Shown: positions 46,110-56,800 of the stretch, one piece after another
How the letters are laid out: each line of letters begins with the position of its first letter
Numbering within the stretch: the stretch's first letter is position 1
Assembly (NCBI GenBank): GCA_029550925.1
Contig: JAKPGL010000030.1
Location: forward strand, 27,399-91,398
Direction of reading: 5' to 3'
DNA: 64,000 nt
DNA from: Planctomycetota bacterium
GTDB lineage: Bacteria > Planctomycetota > Planctomycetia > Pirellulales > Thermoguttaceae
Position numbers and translations under genes: made by a program
The notes under the pieces: generated by a model
What the model was told of the DNA's origin: nothing
Database searches by the model: none
What the model saw: the letters and a program-made list of their open reading frames with translations, nothing else

Positions 46110-47036
46110 TTATACTCTCCCCGAGACACTTCTCAAAGAACCCAAAGCAAGATTTTCCGACCGCCAGGCCACCAGGATTAGGTCTTTGCTGGTTTGGGAC
46201 TGATAGGGCTGGTCGGGATAGCCGCCGTACAGGAGCATTTTCTCTGCTCCGGCCTGGTGGGCCATCTGCTGAAGCTGTTCCACTGAAAAACCGAGCAACA
46301 CCTCGCTCTGGGCTTGCCAGGGGAGGGAAACAGGGCTGGCTGGATTGGACCGAGCGGTCTCCGTCCCCGGCGCCCGATCCTCCTGACCGGGCGGAGCGGA
46401 TCGACCGGATTCGTACTGGCCAGGCGATGGGCCTGCCCGCTGAACAGCTTGTTCGGCGTCGGCCAAATCCACCAGCAGCAGATCGACAAAGACCTGTTGG
46501 CCCGCCCGATGAACGGCTTTCAAGATAAGTTTCGGTTTTCCGCCGATTTGGGCGGCAAGGCATTTTTGCCAGCAGAGTTTGCCTTCCGGCAATGCCCAAA
46601 GATTCAGCACCTGGATGACGACCAGGCCGCCGGGCCGAACCGCCCGGAACATCTGCCGGACCGCCTCAGCCGCTGTCTGGTGGTCCCCGGCCAAAGCCAG
46701 CGAATTGCCGATGCAAACGGTAGCGTCGAAATAGCCCGGTTCTGGCGTCGGGTCTTGAAAGGGCCGGACCGTCCAGCGGAGCCCCGGCGGTTGGCCGTGG
46801 AGGGCAATGGCCCGCTGGATCATTGCCTGGCTCAGGTCGGCCCCTTCCACCTCCAGGCCCCACTGGTGAAACATGGCTGCATGATGCCCAGGCCCACAGG
46901 CCGTATCCAACACCCGCCGAACGCCGGTCTGCTCAAACAGACGCCGAAACATCGGCCCCTCCCGTTCCAACCGGCGCGGCCAATCCACCATCAACTCATA
47001 GACATCGACCCAGTGCTCAAATACTTCGCGAGCCAT
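46110..47036 (-). CDS. Class I SAM-dependent methyltransferase
   Basis: VLDTACGPGHHAAMFHQWGLEVEGADLSQAMIQRAI...FDATVCIGNSLALA...RPGGLVVIQVLN. Confidence 0.8.
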   Translation of the reverse strand: MAREVFEHWVDVYELMVDWPRRLEREGPMFRRLFEQTGVRRVLDTACGPGHHAAMFHQWGLEVEGADLSQAMIQRAIALHGQPPGLRWTVRPFQDPTPEPGYFDATVCIGNSLALAGDHQTAAEAVRQMFRAVRPGGLVVIQVLNLWALPEGKLCWQKCLAAQIGGKPKLILKAVHRAGQQVFVDLLLVDLADAEQAVQRAGPSPGQYESGRSAPPGQEDRAPGTETARSNPASPVSLPWQAQSEVLLGFSVEQLQQMAHQAGAEKMLLYGGYPDQPYQSQTSKDLILVAWRSENLALGSLRSVSGRV

Positions 47037-47299
47037 TGCTCAGGCGGCTTCATTTTCACGGATTTATCTTGTGGGAAGTCTATTCTTGTTGGCAAAGCGG
47101 CGTCGCACGCCCCTCGGCCCTTTGTCGCCTCAGTCCAAAGAGGACCTCCCTCTCAGTAGCGCCGACGTGTGTAGATATCAATGGCATTCTAGGAGATGCA
47201 AGTTTTTCCAACAACAGTGTTACCGCACAGGGTTCCTCTCCCGCAGACGTCCGGATACAAAACAGGGCGGAGGGATTGGGTTCGAGTTGCATGGGGAGG

Positions 47300-48820
47300 T
47301 TATGGCGAGGGTTCGGCTGTTGGATGGCGGCGGTTGAACAGTTCCGGGTCGAAGGGATCGGCCGGTTGGAACTGACCAGCCCTGGGGTCGCCTCGTTTGG
47401 GTTCCGAACGATAGGGAGGCGAAAAACGAGGCCGGACCGGAGAAGGGAAGGAAGGCGGAGTGGCCTCAGAACCATCGGGAACAACAGGCTGGCCGAGGGG
47501 GGGATTCATGGAGTCGGCAGGGCCGCCGTTGGACGAATCGACTGGTGGTGCGGCGGCGTTTGGTGTAGCAGCCCACGGCAAAAACGCCGGTGGCACCGAA
47601 TCGCCTTGAGGAGACCTGTTCGGCGGCATAGCCAAGGCTTCCAGAAGAGGTCCCTTAGAGGGCGTGGCACCGGGCACGGGCTGCCAAACCCCGGCCTGCT
47701 GAACCACCTGCGGCCTCTGCTCGATCGCCACCGCGGGGACAACAGCGTCTGGGGATGGTTGTTCATTCGGGTTTGGTGGGCTAAGCGGATTTCGGGGGCT
47801 GATCGGGGCCGAAGACGCCGTCGGCCTCATTCCTGGCGAGGGAGGGCCGGCGTGGCGTCTGCCGGTCCCCCCAATGACGCCTCCTTGGACCAATGCTTCA
47901 GGAGCGGTTCCGGCGCCGGAGGCCAGCAGGACCCAGCGGACCAGCCGTTGATAGGATTCCGTCTGTGGATTGCCGAAAATGGGCGTCTTGGCCGACCCGT
48001 GGGGGCCAAGCGGTGCGGTCAACAGCGGACTTCGCAGCGGGTCTTTCGGGGTGATCCATTGGAAGGTATTGGCCAGGTTGCGTTGGGTGAGCCGACGCGT
48101 CGCCGACTGCCCGCTGGGAGGTTTTAATAAGGAAAACCGATTTTTCTCCGACGGGCCGTGGCAACCGGCGGCAGTGCAGTTATTCAAAAGGATCGGCTGG
48201 ACCGACTGGGTGAACTGCTCGACCACCACAGGCGGCAGAGTGCGAACCCAACTTTCCAGTTCGGACGAGTCGCCCTTCAAGGGAGATTCGAGGTTCGACG
48301 CAGTGGGCAGCAGGGCCGGTTGGCGGGCGATCTCGATCCGCCGTTGCAACAGGGGTACAAGCGGGTGGTCCGGCTGGAGCCGAACGGCCTCGGCCAATTC
48401 CCGCTGGGCCTCTTCGACCAGCCCGTGCCGGACGCACCATTGGCCTAGGTTCAGATGTTCCTGCGCCGACGGCAGACGGATGTTTTGCCGTTTGAATAGG
48501 TAGCCCTCTTGAAGCGTTCGGCAGGCGGTTTCCACATCGGCTGAGCGGATACGCACCTGTCCGTTCGCCACGGCGACATAGTAAAAATCGCCCACCCGGA
48601 CGATTTTCCCCTGAAGCACTTCGCCGTTACGCAGCAGAAGCACTCCGTCTTGAGGCGACGGATCGATCGCCGACGCAGACGGCGGGGTTGTCGCTGGTTG
48701 TTGGATGCCGAACGCCGGGCCGGGAATGTCCACCGCTTGGCCCAGGAGGGGAGCATCCCCTGCCGCCAGCCATCCCATCAACCCAACCCATACCACGCGG
48801 AGAGACCAGGAGTTTTTCAT
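47300..48820 (-). CDS. Planctomycete-type exported protein with a single cytochrome-like CX4CH motif and Pro/Ser-rich C-terminus
   Basis: Signal-like N-terminus; VLLLRNGEVLQGKIVRVGDFYYV; SVQPILLNNCTAAGCHGPSEKNRFSLLKPP. Confidence 0.6.
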   Translation of the reverse strand: MKNSWSLRVVWVGLMGWLAAGDAPLLGQAVDIPGPAFGIQQPATTPPSASAIDPSPQDGVLLLRNGEVLQGKIVRVGDFYYVAVANGQVRIRSADVETACRTLQEGYLFKRQNIRLPSAQEHLNLGQWCVRHGLVEEAQRELAEAVRLQPDHPLVPLLQRRIEIARQPALLPTASNLESPLKGDSSELESWVRTLPPVVVEQFTQSVQPILLNNCTAAGCHGPSEKNRFSLLKPPSGQSATRRLTQRNLANTFQWITPKDPLRSPLLTAPLGPHGSAKTPIFGNPQTESYQRLVRWVLLASGAGTAPEALVQGGVIGGTGRRHAGPPSPGMRPTASSAPISPRNPLSPPNPNEQPSPDAVVPAVAIEQRPQVVQQAGVWQPVPGATPSKGPLLEALAMPPNRSPQGDSVPPAFLPWAATPNAAAPPVDSSNGGPADSMNPPLGQPVVPDGSEATPPSFPSPVRPRFSPPYRSEPKRGDPRAGQFQPADPFDPELFNRRHPTAEPSP

Positions 48821-48886
48821 AGTGCTTTCTGCAAGCTCCTTTGTTCCCCCGGCAGAGGCCGCCATAGAACAATCGGGAAGTGCTTT

Positions 48887-49567
48887 TCAGCGGATTTGCT
48901 GAATGGACCGGATGAGGACGGGCTGGACGGGTTTGAGCGGGAAATCAGGCAGGTCCTCTACTGGCGACATGCTGATTTTGTCCAGCACATCCATCCCCTC
49001 GATCACCTGTCCGAAGGCGCAAAAGCCGTACTTTTCCGGCGTCTGGTCCTGGAAATCGAGCCGGGGGTTGTCGGCCAGATTGAAGAAGAATTGGCAGGTG
49101 GCGCTATCGGTGGCGTCGGGCCGACGGACCATGGCGATCGTGCCGCGGGTGTTTTTCATCGCTCGATGGGCTTCGTTGCGGACCGGCGGGCGGGTGGTGG
49201 GCTTTTCCTTCAAGTCCGGGGTGTAGCCGCCGCCGACCACTACATCGCCCTTAGCCACCAGGTGGAAGATCGTCCCGTTGTAAAACCCCTCCTTGGCATA
49301 TTGGAGGAAATTGGCCACGGTCAGAGGGGCCTTTTCGGCGTCGAGTTGGACGGTAATTTTGCCCAGCGTGGTATCGATTTGGACCACGGGATGGAAGGGG
49401 TCCGAACCCGAGGAATCCGAACCGGCTTGGTTGGAAGCGGCGCCGCCCCCCATGGCAGCCGGTGGGGGACTATTTTGCCCGGAACTGTCCGAATTGCCGC
49501 TCTTGCCGCAGCCGCTAACCACCAAAATCGCTATCGCTCCCAGTACCCACAAGGCCCGATTGCCCAT
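48887..49567 (-). CDS. Cyclophilin-type peptidyl-prolyl cis-trans isomerase, putative lipoprotein
   Basis: ILVVSGCGKS lipobox; VQIDTTLGKITVQLDAEKAPLTVANFLQYAKEGFYNGTIFHLV; KNTRGTIAMVRRPDATDSATCQFFFNLADNPRLDF. Confidence 0.92.
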   Translation of the reverse strand: MGNRALWVLGAIAILVVSGCGKSGNSDSSGQNSPPPAAMGGGAASNQAGSDSSGSDPFHPVVQIDTTLGKITVQLDAEKAPLTVANFLQYAKEGFYNGTIFHLVAKGDVVVGGGYTPDLKEKPTTRPPVRNEAHRAMKNTRGTIAMVRRPDATDSATCQFFFNLADNPRLDFQDQTPEKYGFCAFGQVIEGMDVLDKISMSPVEDLPDFPLKPVQPVLIRSIQQIR

Positions 49568-50043
49568 CGTTCGCACCGTTGCCACGGTTTTGTCTCCTGA
49601 ATAGATGAAGAGATTTAGGTAGGTGTCTTATTCCCAAGAAGTTGTTCTCTTGTCCCCAAGAAGGACGTGTGAAATACTCTTCCAGTTGACTTCCTTTGGT
49701 TCAGGGGACCAGCGGGAACCCGGCCCAGACTTTCCCCAAAAACCTTTCAAGAAGACGGCAGGAAAAGCGTTTATATCATCCGGGCAATGGCATTTTGTTG
49801 CAACCCCGATTTTTAGCGTTTCGGCTGGGTGTTGGTTAGAGGGTCGGGGGCGATGCCTGTGGAGGCAGTAAAATAGAACGTCTAAGCAAAATAGAAAGGT
49901 TGAGTAGTGTAGGAAATCCTGTTCCCTAGATGGTTCTTTTTCCCCGTTTGGGTAAAATCAAAGAAAGATTGGCGTCTAGCAGGCCGGGGCCGAGGGGCAG
50001 TCTGGGTTGGTAAATCTTCCCCTAAAAGTCGGGAAATTTCGTG

Positions 50044-51045
50044 ATGGGTGGACGGTGGTTGAATATCTCGGTGGTGGGGTTATGGCTGGCCTCGATGAGT
50101 TGGCTGGTGGTGGAGAAGATTTTGCCGCCGTTGCGGATTGGCGAGCCGCCCAGTTATCGAACCATTTCCGAAGCGCGGCGGAGCGAAGGGCCTGTGGGTT
50201 GGCGGCTGGAGTGGAACGAGGAGGCGATCGGCTGGGCGCTTAGCGAGGCCCGTCCCCAGGCCCACCAATCGACTGAAATCCGAAGTCGGGTCCACCTGAA
50301 CTACGTGCCTTTGGCCGACCTGGTGCCGGAATGGTTGGCCCGATTATTTCGCGCCCCGGAGTTCAAGAATCTGCGACTCTCGATGGACGCCAGCAGCGTG
50401 CTGATGATCGATCCGTTGGGCCGACTGGTGCGATTTCATAGTTCCTTACAGGTCGGATCGTTTCCCGAAGTGGTGCATATGGAAGGCCTTGTGGAGGGAA
50501 ATGATCTTTTATTTACAATTCGGTGCGGCGAATTCACCTACGAAACCAGAGTCCCGATGCCTTCCGACGCCCTGATGAGCGACGCCCTTTCGCCTCAGAC
50601 TCGGTTGCCCGGGTTGCGGGTGGGGCAGAAGTGGACTGTACCCACTGTGAGGCCCCTTGGCCGATGGAACCACGCCCTGGAAATCCTCCAGGCCAAGGTG
50701 GAAGGTCGGGAGCCGATCCTCTGGGACGGCAAAACGCAAGAGGCCCTGGTCGTGGTCTTTTGGCCGGATGTGGGCGCCGGTTCGGCCGAGCGGTCCCCCC
50801 GCGGCAAACTCTGGGTGTTGCCCGATCCGGACGCCCGGGTGGTCCAGCAAGAGGCGGCTTTTTTCCAGTCCCAGATGCGTTTTGTGCGAATGACGGAAAC
50901 GGAGTCCGTCCAATTGGCCTCCAAAGTCAAACTCGATGCGCCGTTGGGCGAACCCGGATCCGATCCTTCTTCCAAGAGGCGTTCTGAGGAACTTTTGGAT
51001 ATGCCTGATCGCCGCAACGTTCATGAGCCGATTTCTTCCCCTTAA
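50044..51045 (+). CDS. Hypothetical membrane-anchored protein preceding the ABC transporter
   Basis: 334 aa; N-terminal hydrophobic segment; no family recognised; its 3' end lies 40 nt before the ABC ATPase start. Confidence 0.6.
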   Translation: MGGRWLNISVVGLWLASMSWLVVEKILPPLRIGEPPSYRTISEARRSEGPVGWRLEWNEEAIGWALSEARPQAHQSTEIRSRVHLNYVPLADLVPEWLARLFRAPEFKNLRLSMDASSVLMIDPLGRLVRFHSSLQVGSFPEVVHMEGLVEGNDLLFTIRCGEFTYETRVPMPSDALMSDALSPQTRLPGLRVGQKWTVPTVRPLGRWNHALEILQAKVEGREPILWDGKTQEALVVVFWPDVGAGSAERSPRGKLWVLPDPDARVVQQEAAFFQSQMRFVRMTETESVQLASKVKLDAPLGEPGSDPSSKRRSEELLDMPDRRNVHEPISSP

Positions 51046-51085
51046 TTCATTTATTTGTTCCCCTCTGTCCCATGGATCAAAATCG

Positions 51086-51946
51086 ATGAAACGATCCACT
51101 CCGACGCCGATGGTTGAATTTTCTCATGTTCGTCGCTGTTTCGGGCAGACCACGGCCGTCGATGACCTTTCGCTCGCCATCCAACGGGGCGAGGTATTCG
51201 CCTTTCTGGGCCCCAATGGCGCCGGGAAAACCACCACGATCAAAATGATGGTGGGTCTTTTGCACCCCAGCCAAGGCGCTATCCAAGTAGGCGGCTGGGA
51301 CGTGGTCCGCCATCCCCGCCAGGCCGCCCAACAGATCGGCTATGTGCCCGACGAACCGTTTCTTTACGACAAACTCACCGGCCGGGAGTTCCTGGAGTTT
51401 GTGGCCCGAATTCGCGGCATGAGTGCCGAGGAAACCCAACAGCGAATCGCCCGCCAGGCCGAAGTCTTTGAACTGACCGACTTCCTCGACCGACTTACCG
51501 AAACCTATTCCCATGGGATGAAACAGCGGGTCGTGTTCGCTTCGGTCCTGTTGCACGATCCGCCGCTTTTGGTGGCCGATGAGCCGATGGTCGGCCTGGA
51601 CCCGAAAAGCGTCCGATTGGTCAAAGACCTGATGCGGGCGCACGCCGCCCAAGGCAAAACCGTCTTCATCTCCACCCATACGCTGGCCTTAGCCGAGGAA
51701 ATCGCCGACCGGATCGGCATCATCCACCGAGGCCGATTGATTTTCGTCGGCAGCCTGGCCCAAATGCACCAGGAAGGCCTCATGCAAGATAAAAATCTGG
51801 AGGAGTTCTTCCTACAACTAACCGACGGCCAGGGCCGGACGCCGAAGTTGGACGCCTCGGAGACTTTTTCGGCGGCCGGCGAGGAAGCAGCGGCCTCTTC
51901 TGTTGTCCCGCCGTCGGCAGATTTGCCGACTTCCAAGGAGGGATAA
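51086..51946 (+). CDS. ABC transporter ATP-binding protein
   Basis: FLGPNGAGKTTTIKMMVGLLHPSQG; YSHGMKQRVVFASVLLHDPPLLVADEPMVGLDP. Confidence 0.97.
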   Translation: MKRSTPTPMVEFSHVRRCFGQTTAVDDLSLAIQRGEVFAFLGPNGAGKTTTIKMMVGLLHPSQGAIQVGGWDVVRHPRQAAQQIGYVPDEPFLYDKLTGREFLEFVARIRGMSAEETQQRIARQAEVFELTDFLDRLTETYSHGMKQRVVFASVLLHDPPLLVADEPMVGLDPKSVRLVKDLMRAHAAQGKTVFISTHTLALAEEIADRIGIIHRGRLIFVGSLAQMHQEGLMQDKNLEEFFLQLTDGQGRTPKLDASETFSAAGEEAAASSVVPPSADLPTSKEG

Positions 51947-51947
51947 T

Positions 51948-53825
51948 ATGGCGACCTCTTGGGCGATCCGAAAACAGGCCGAACCATCGGCAGACGCCCT
52001 AAGCCTAGCCAGTCTCTCCGCAGAAGCCCGTGCCTTATGGCGACTCCGATACCAGCGGTTTCGTTGGGCGCTGCGGATCGTGCTGGCCGAGAGTCGGCTT
52101 CGGCTGGCGCTGATTGCAGTATTGAGTCTGGTTCTCTGGGGAGTGATCTTTTGGCTATGTTTGGATGGTTTCCACTTTTTGCGGGCCGCCGTCGCCCATA
52201 CGCCCACCCATGACCAGATCGTCCATCACGTGTTCGGCATGTATCTGCTGGCCCTGATGCTGATGTTGACGATCTCCTCCGGCATTCTGCTGTATGGGAT
52301 GTTGTTTCGGGGGCCGGACATCGCTTTCTTACTAACCCTGCCGGTCAGCACGGAACGGGTCTTTTTGCACAAATTTCAAGAGGCGGTCTGGCTGAGTAGT
52401 TGGGCGTTTGTGTTGTTGAGCAGTCCAATGTTTGTGGCCTACGGCCTGGCGGCCCAGTCGCCTTGGTATTACTACGCAGTGCTTGTCCCGTTTTTGGCGG
52501 CCTTCAGCTACATCCCGGCGGCCGTTGGGGCCATGGCCTGTTTAGTGGTCGTCCGGTGGTTTCCGGGCGCTCGGATGCTCTTTTTGGCCGGGGTGATCGT
52601 GGTCCTGTTGGCTGGCGGCGCTTGGGTCGTCCGAGGACTAAGCAGCACATCGCCGGGCGATCTCCTGACGCCCAATTGGTTCCAAAGCATCCTGCACCGA
52701 TTGCGGTTTTCGCAGCATCGGATGTTGCCCAGTTGGTGGGTCAGCATGGGCATTTTGGAAGCCTCTCAACCGAAACAACCTGCCCCCTGGACCACCCGGC
52801 CCCCGTGGGCCGAAAGCCTCCTGTTTCTGGGCCTGACGATCTCCAACGCCCTGTTTTTCCGCCAAGTGGCCGGCGCGGCCGGAGGGCGCTGGTACCGCAG
52901 CGCCTATAGCCGACTCCATACCCAACAGCACGTTTCCCGTCCGGGTTTTTTGCCCCGCCTGGGATGGGTGGCGCCGATCCGCCTGCTCCGACAACTGCCG
53001 CCGCAGCTTGCCGCCGCCGCGGACCGTTTTCTATTGCGGTTGCCGATCGGTTCTTCGGCCACTCGCCTTCTGGTGGTGAAAGATTTTCGTCTGTTTCGCC
53101 GCGATCCCGTGCAATGGTCCCAGTTTTTGGTATTTTTCGGGCTGGTGCTCTTCTACTTCTTGCACATGCGTCCGTTCTCCTACGACATCCACCACGCCAC
53201 GTGGGTCAATATGGTCAGTTTCCTGAACCTGTCGGTGGTGGGGCTCCTGCTCTCGACGTTTACCACCCGATTTGTCTTTCCGACGATCAGCCTGGAGGGG
53301 CGGCGATTCTGGCTCCTGGGCCTTTTGCCCCTGCGAAGGGAACAAATTCTATGGAGTAAATTTATTTATGCATTTGGCGGCTCTATCTTGCCCTGTTCGC
53401 TCCTGGTGCTGCTGAGCGATTGGAAACTGGGCATTTCCCCTCTGATCATGGGCATTCACCAGTTGACGGCGGTCCTGCTGGCGCTGGGGCTTTCGGGCAT
53501 TTCGGTCGGTCTGGGCGCTAAAATGCCTAATTTCCGGGAAACCTCGCCTGCGCGGATTGCCGCCGGGTTTGGCGGCACGCTCTGCTTGGTCCTTAGCGCC
53601 TTGTACATTGTGTTGGTGGTGGCGTTAACGGCCCTGCCGAGCCACTTTTGGCTGGCCTTCCAGACCGGCCAGGCCGCTTGGTCCCCCGGTCCGTTCGGCC
53701 TATGGGAACAAAGCATCCGTTTCTGGATGTTGCTGGGCATCGGCTGTAGCGTGCTGCTGGGACTGGCCGCCGCCGTCATCCCCATGCGCATGGGGTTCCG
53801 CGCCTTCCACCAGATGGAGTTCTGA
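51948..53825 (+). CDS. ABC-2-like multi-TM permease
   Basis: Many hydrophobic segments; starts 2 nt after the ATPase stop; ggagggataat atg SD. Confidence 0.8.
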   Translation: MATSWAIRKQAEPSADALSLASLSAEARALWRLRYQRFRWALRIVLAESRLRLALIAVLSLVLWGVIFWLCLDGFHFLRAAVAHTPTHDQIVHHVFGMYLLALMLMLTISSGILLYGMLFRGPDIAFLLTLPVSTERVFLHKFQEAVWLSSWAFVLLSSPMFVAYGLAAQSPWYYYAVLVPFLAAFSYIPAAVGAMACLVVVRWFPGARMLFLAGVIVVLLAGGAWVVRGLSSTSPGDLLTPNWFQSILHRLRFSQHRMLPSWWVSMGILEASQPKQPAPWTTRPPWAESLLFLGLTISNALFFRQVAGAAGGRWYRSAYSRLHTQQHVSRPGFLPRLGWVAPIRLLRQLPPQLAAAADRFLLRLPIGSSATRLLVVKDFRLFRRDPVQWSQFLVFFGLVLFYFLHMRPFSYDIHHATWVNMVSFLNLSVVGLLLSTFTTRFVFPTISLEGRRFWLLGLLPLRREQILWSKFIYAFGGSILPCSLLVLLSDWKLGISPLIMGIHQLTAVLLALGLSGISVGLGAKMPNFRETSPARIAAGFGGTLCLVLSALYIVLVVALTALPSHFWLAFQTGQAAWSPGPFGLWEQSIRFWMLLGIGCSVLLGLAAAVIPMRMGFRAFHQMEF

Positions 53826-53876
53826 TCACTTTCTGGATTAGTGGCTTTCTTGATTAGTGGAAAGAGCCTTTACTGG

Positions 53877-56800
53877 TTATGGATTTTTCCCTTCCTTGCC
53901 AGGAGGTTCTGGCCGCAGGAGGACCTCCAGGACGGTGCGGGTGGCGGAGTCGTCGGCTTTGCCCCAGAGGAGCCACAGGCGCTGGCCGTCGCTTACTAGC
54001 GGCCCGACCAATGGTTTGGGTTCGGCGGGCGTTTGGACAAGATATTCCCCCAAGGGCAAACCCCGGTCCGAATCGACCCAAACTAGTAGGATTTTCGGTT
54101 GTTCTCGGTTCGGGTCAGCCGGTGGTTTTACCTTCGCATAAAGCAGGCCGCCGGGCGGGCCGCACAGAACGGCCTCCTGCCGACCGGGCGTGTCGTGCCG
54201 CCAAAGCACCCGGCCTGTTTCCGCATCCAAAGCCGCCAGCCCTTCGATCGTTAGCACGATCAGTTTCCCCCGCTGCAAGCCGACCAGGCCGACCAGTTCG
54301 CTCAAACTGGTCCTCCACCGGCGACGACCGGTCCCCAGATCGATGCATTCGACGCTCCATACGCCCGGCTGGGTCGCATAGACCCATCGGTTCTGGATGA
54401 TCGGCGGCGATGGTTTTTGCACTAGCCAAAGCCGGGCCTCGTACATCCCTCGACCGGGCGGCGGGACCCAGGTTTGCCGACGCGCCCACGCCAGCCGACC
54501 GGCCAAATCGCAACAAAAAACCACCCCCGCCGCCGTGGCTACGATTCGGTCGTCCTGCACGGCTGCCTGGCACCAAACGGTCGGCTCGGAATAGCTGCGG
54601 AACTCAAGCAAGGGGAAACGTCGTTGGATGCGTCCGGCGGCGGGATCGAGACGCAGCAGGCTCAGGATGTTTTTCTGTCCTTCGATGGCCCGGACGGTAA
54701 AGACCCAGACGGCCTGGTCGGCCCAGAGGGCGTCGCTGGCGATGTAGTCGTCGCCGCTGGTGCTCCAGAGGAGCCGACCGCTTGACCGTTCCAGGGCCGC
54801 CAGTTCATGCACACCGTCGATGGCCCGGCGCAGGAGCACCATATCTTTTGCCAGCACTGGGGGGACGGCCAGCAGGGGCCAAGGTCGAGCCGCCGACGGC
54901 AGATGCCGCCAATGCCGCCACACCAACCGACCGCCGGCAAGGTCGAAGGCCAGATGTTCGCATCGGCTGGTGATGATGAGGAACGGATCGGCCAAGAGGG
55001 CCGAGGTTTCCCGACCTGCCCAATCCAGTTCGCCGGCGGAGACGAAATCTGGTTTTTTGCTGCCGCCTTCGGCGACCAGCACTTGGCGAACGGCCAAAGG
55101 CTCGTTTTGCGAGGGCGGCGGCGGGGGGCATTGGGGGTGGTCGGCTGGGCTGACCAAAGGGTGCAGGGCGGACCGAACCCGGACCAAATCTTCCACCAGT
55201 TGCGAGAAGTTTTCGACCGGTTTGGGAGGGGCGTTCGGCTGGCCTGGTTGGCCGACGTCAAGGACCAATGGCTGGACGGGGCTGTCCGGCAGGGTCTTGC
55301 CTTCCAGGGCCAGAGACAGTTCCAGTCGGGCCTGTAACTGGCCCTTTTCTTGCGGATCGGCCTGCTGGAGGGCATGGCGGTAATGTCCGGCGGCTTCGGC
55401 GAATCGGCCGGCGGCCAGGGCACGGTCGCCCAACCACCGGCGGGCCTGGAGGGCAGCCTTGGTACCGGCAAACTGGATCGTGATCATTTCTACCGCATCC
55501 CCGTCGCCTGCTTGGACGGCCTGCTGGAACCGGAGCATCCCCCGCGGGCCAAACTCTTCCTCCATCTGACGGCGCAACAGCGGCATTTGGTCCATCGCCT
55601 GGGCCGCCGCCGCCCCGAGAGACAACAAAAGCTGCGGGTCTTCGCTGTCGGGCAATAGGCCTTCCAAAGCGGCCCGGCTCACCCCCTGGAGCACCAGACA
55701 GGCTTCCCGCAGTTGCTCGTTGGCCAGGGCGGCTTCCCATTCGGTTTTCACGTTGTAGGCTTCCCGGCCCCATTGTTCCAAAAGAGCGGGGCGGTAGTCG
55801 ATCTGCTGGACAGGCGGCCGATCCGGCGCTACGGGCAACCGACGCCGGGCGGCCATCTCCTCCGCCATACGGATCAGATGTTCCGTTTGCCGATTCCAGG
55901 GCGGTTCCCGACGGAAAAGCGACTCCGGCCTGGCCCGAAACCGCATCTGCTGGCACAAACCGGCCGCATCCGTCAGGCGATCCTCGCTCAAGGCCCGTAC
56001 CAGTTCATACCAAACAAGCCGTTCCAGCACCGGCGGCCAATCCCGCTGGGGCCAAAACGACGTAAGAATAACCCTGCGACGCAAAAGAGGATAGATAGAG
56101 GCGATTTGCAGGTCTTCGGCCCGCCGGGCTAGCCGGTCGTAGCAGGCGGCCAACTGCTCCGCAGCAGCCCAATCGCTGGCGGCTGGGAAAAAGACAGCCA
56201 ACTGCTCCAAAAACCGAAGCCCCTCTTCCACCTGGCCGACTTGGTCCACCACTTCGCGGGCCAGTTGGTAGAGCATTTGCGGCCCCCAGCCGGGAATGGG
56301 GCCTACCGTTAATGTATATACCGTCCATGCCCGCCGCCACTGCTCCAGGGGGACATCCGGCGGTCGGCAGGCTGACAGACGCTTTTCCCACTCCTCAGGG
56401 TTGGACGCCTTAAACACATGGTCCGGCGAGTTTGGGTCTATGTTCTGCGCTACTTCAGCCGTCTTTTGCCGAAGCTCCGCCGGCACAAGCGATTCCAAAA
56501 GGTCCAACCGCTGGACGCTCAGGTTCCGGAGCCGAACGCTCCGCTCCTGCTGGCCGTCCCAGCAAAAAAGACCAATCTGGGTGATCGGCTGGCCGATGCG
56601 GACCTCTTCCGGCTCGGTTTGGCTCCAGAGTCGGCCATCCGGACTGGTGAATAATTTCACCACACCGGCGCCATGCACCAGGCGAAACCACCGGGCACCC
56701 TCGATCCACGGCGTAGGCCGACGCGGCTCATACTGCCGGTCGATCTCCCGATGCCAACCGGGAACCAAGGCGAAGGTGGTTCGGCCCGTGGCGCGGTCTC

